From contig JAPPNY010000235.1 in the NCBI GenBank assembly GCA_028818385.1, positions 1 to 22,328 of the forward strand: a stretch of 22,328 nt of DNA, given 5' to 3'. The position numbers and the translations under genes were made by a program. Positions 21,221 through 22,328 of the stretch are shown in pieces (the first letter of the stretch is position 1; the number at the start of each line of letters is the position of its first letter). Origin of the DNA: Spirochaetaceae bacterium (GTDB taxonomy: Bacteria; Spirochaetota; Spirochaetia; SZUA-6; Bin103). The notes beneath the pieces were generated by a model. The model did not search any database and had not been told where the DNA came from. It saw nothing but the letters and a program-made list of their open reading frames with translations.

Positions 21221-22193
21221 CCTGGCTGCCCGAGAAGCGGATGCGCGGATCGACCATCGCCAGCAGCACGTCCGCGGTGATCATCCCCAGCAGGACCAGG
21301 AAGCTGGTGAACATGATCACGGCCAATACCAGGTTGATGTCTTCCTGGCGCACCGCCTCGTACAGCAGCCGGCCGATGCCGGGGTAGGCGAAGATGATCT
21401 CCAGGATCAACTGCCCCGAGATCAGCGACGCGAACAGGTCCGCGCTGCTGGTGATGTAGGGATTGAGGGTGTTGCGGAAGGCGTGCACGACGAACACGCG
21501 CCGCTCGCTGACGCCGCGCGAGCGCAGCGCGGTCACGTACGGCTGGCCGAGCTGGTCCAGCATGGTGGCGCGGACGTAGCGCATGGTGCCGCCGACGGCG
21601 CCCAGGAACCCAGCCAGGAGGGGTATGACGATGTGGTGCAGATAGCTGAAGGAGAAGCGCAGGGGCGCCTCCCGGAACGGGAAGTCGGGGTAGGCCGTGA
21701 TCGGGAACCAGCCGCTCACGAACGCGAAGAGCTGCAGCAGGATAAGGAGCAGGATGGGTGGAAAGGCGAGCAGCACCAGCGCCACGAAGGTCGCCGCCAG
21801 GTCCGTGCGCGTGCCGGTCTTGGAGGAGAAGTAGAGAGCCGCCGCGAACGACAGCACGGTGATGAACACCAGCTCGATAAGGTTGAGGATCAGCGAGTTG
21901 ATCAGCCGCGAGCGGACCAGGAACAGGATCGGCGCGCGCGAGATCAGCGACCGCCCCAGGTCGCGCTCCACCACCACCTGGTAGAGCCAGCGGGCGTACT
22001 GGGCGTAGAACGGCAGGTCCAGGCCCAGGCGGGCCTTGGCCGCGGCGATCTGCTCCTCGGTGTAGACGTTGTCCGCCTGCCGGTCGGAGGAGACCAGCAT
22101 CTGGCTCCGGACGTAGTTCTCGACCATGTCGCCGGGCGCCAGCTTCATCAGAGCAAATACCGCCAGGCCGAGCAGCAGCAGCAGGACCGCCAT
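21213..22193 (-). CDS. Dpp/Opp-type ABC transporter permease (DppB/OppB-like), 5' end at damaged contig edge
   Basis: This permease subunit has at least 326 residues. The family features are LAPGDMVENYV after the first helix, RLGLDLPFYAQYARWLYQVVVERDLGRSL, the EAA-like loop QPYVTALRSRGVSERRVFVVHAFRNTLNPYIT, and the C-terminal VDPRIRF. ATG 22193 falls inside the first helix. In-frame sequence upstream to about 22240 reads RPLLRFLATRLAS, the positively charged N-terminus expected for DppB. The true start is therefore probably upstream, within or beyond the low-complexity end. The frame stays open there but soon becomes Pro/Gly/Ala/Arg-rich. The matching substrate-binding-protein gene, usually upstream of dppB, is off the contig. 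Confidence 0.92.
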   Translation of the reverse strand: MAVLLLLLGLAVFALMKLAPGDMVENYVRSQMLVSSDRQADNVYTEEQIAAAKARLGLDLPFYAQYARWLYQVVVERDLGRSLISRAPILFLVRSRLINSLILNLIELVFITVLSFAAALYFSSKTGTRTDLAATFVALVLLAFPPILLLILLQLFAFVSGWFPITAYPDFPFREAPLRFSFSYLHHIVIPLLAGFLGAVGGTMRYVRATMLDQLGQPYVTALRSRGVSERRVFVVHAFRNTLNPYITSSADLFASLISGQLILEIIFAYPGIGRLLYEAVRQEDINLVLAVIMFTSFLVLLGMITADVLLAMVDPRIRFSGSQDD

Positions 22194-22240
22194 CGACGCC
22201 AGGCGGGTGGCCAGGAACCGGAGCAGCGGGCGGCGGGCCC

Positions 22241-22328
22241 GGGCGGGGGGCCCCCCCGCCCGCGCCCGCGGCGGCCGGGCCGGAACGGCGGGCGCAACGG
22301 GGGGGGGGGGCCAACCCCCCCCCCCGCG
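22241..22328. repeat. Low-complexity G/C homopolymer contig end
   Basis: This stretch contains 6 G followed by 7 C (22245-22257), 12 consecutive G (22299-22310) and 11 consecutive C (22315-22325), arranged as near-palindromes. No gene or site is supported here; it looks like poor-quality assembly sequence. Confidence 0.7.

Noticed and set aside
1..22328. tRNA, rRNA, insertion sequences, integrase or attachment sites
   Set aside because: None could be supported. No transposase or integrase motifs appear in any real frame, and no tRNA cloverleaf was recognised.

Overview
This is a GC-rich window (roughly 65-70% G+C by eye) with densely packed bacterial genes. It looks like a complete metagenomic contig. 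The first ~45 bases do not fit the gene that follows, and the last ~90 bases decay into long G and C runs, so both ends look like assembly edges. The solute-binding protein has a cleavable signal peptide and no lipobox cysteine, which points to a diderm organism. The mix of LplB/YtcP-type and MalFG-type sugar permeases, a Dpp/Opp transporter, PhyH, FG-GAP, GH2 and orphan antitoxins is common in uncultured heterotrophs such as GC-rich Spirochaetota or Chloroflexota. I cannot fix the taxon from sequence alone.

Layout, left to right. (1) 48-1680 (+): two LplB/YtcP-type sugar ABC permeases, the first truncated at the edge, followed by an AAA/ORC-like ATPase (1732-2892). (2) 2823-5834 (-): a GH2-fold glycoside hydrolase that overlaps the ATPase tail to tail by 70 bp and appears to lack its acid/base Glu. 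Next comes an orphan Phd antitoxin (5888-6121, -). (3) 6338-10465: an SDR oxidoreductase and a VOC/glyoxalase protein (+), an MFS transporter (-), a divergent RHH-VapC toxin-antitoxin pair (+), and a second SDR (-) that is 77% identical to the first. (4) 10600-11818 (+): a nitrilase-superfamily hydrolase and an orphan BrnA-like antitoxin. (5) 11828-16110 (-): a sugar ABC operon in the order solute-binding protein, MalF-like permease, MalG-like permease, FG-GAP protein. (6) 16245-17021 (+): a PhyH-family dioxygenase divergent from that operon. (7) 17029-22193 (-): a dppBCDF-type peptide/oligosaccharide transporter followed by an atypical NAD-epimerase-fold protein. The dppB 5' end runs into the damaged contig end.

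How the genes work together (inference): this is a scavenging region. Three uptake systems feed a glycosidase, two SDR dehydrogenases, an epimerase-fold protein and a PhyH oxygenase, probably for breakdown of modified sugars or glycans. No sugar-ABC ATPase is encoded beside either sugar permease set, so a shared MsmK/UgpC-type ATPase elsewhere is expected.

The most distinctive signals are regulatory. Several first-in-unit genes have TANNNT 6-7 nt before the start codon and no Shine-Dalgarno, which suggests leaderless mRNAs. A 10-bp-phased GAGTC array lies between the MFS and toxin-antitoxin promoters. A 26-bp perfect palindrome lies before the first SDR. Paired TGCCCGCGGG sites lie between the solute-binding-protein and PhyH genes. 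I found no tRNA, rRNA, CRISPR array or insertion sequence, and no gene-free stretch over 300 bp. I did not find a convincing new multi-gene system.
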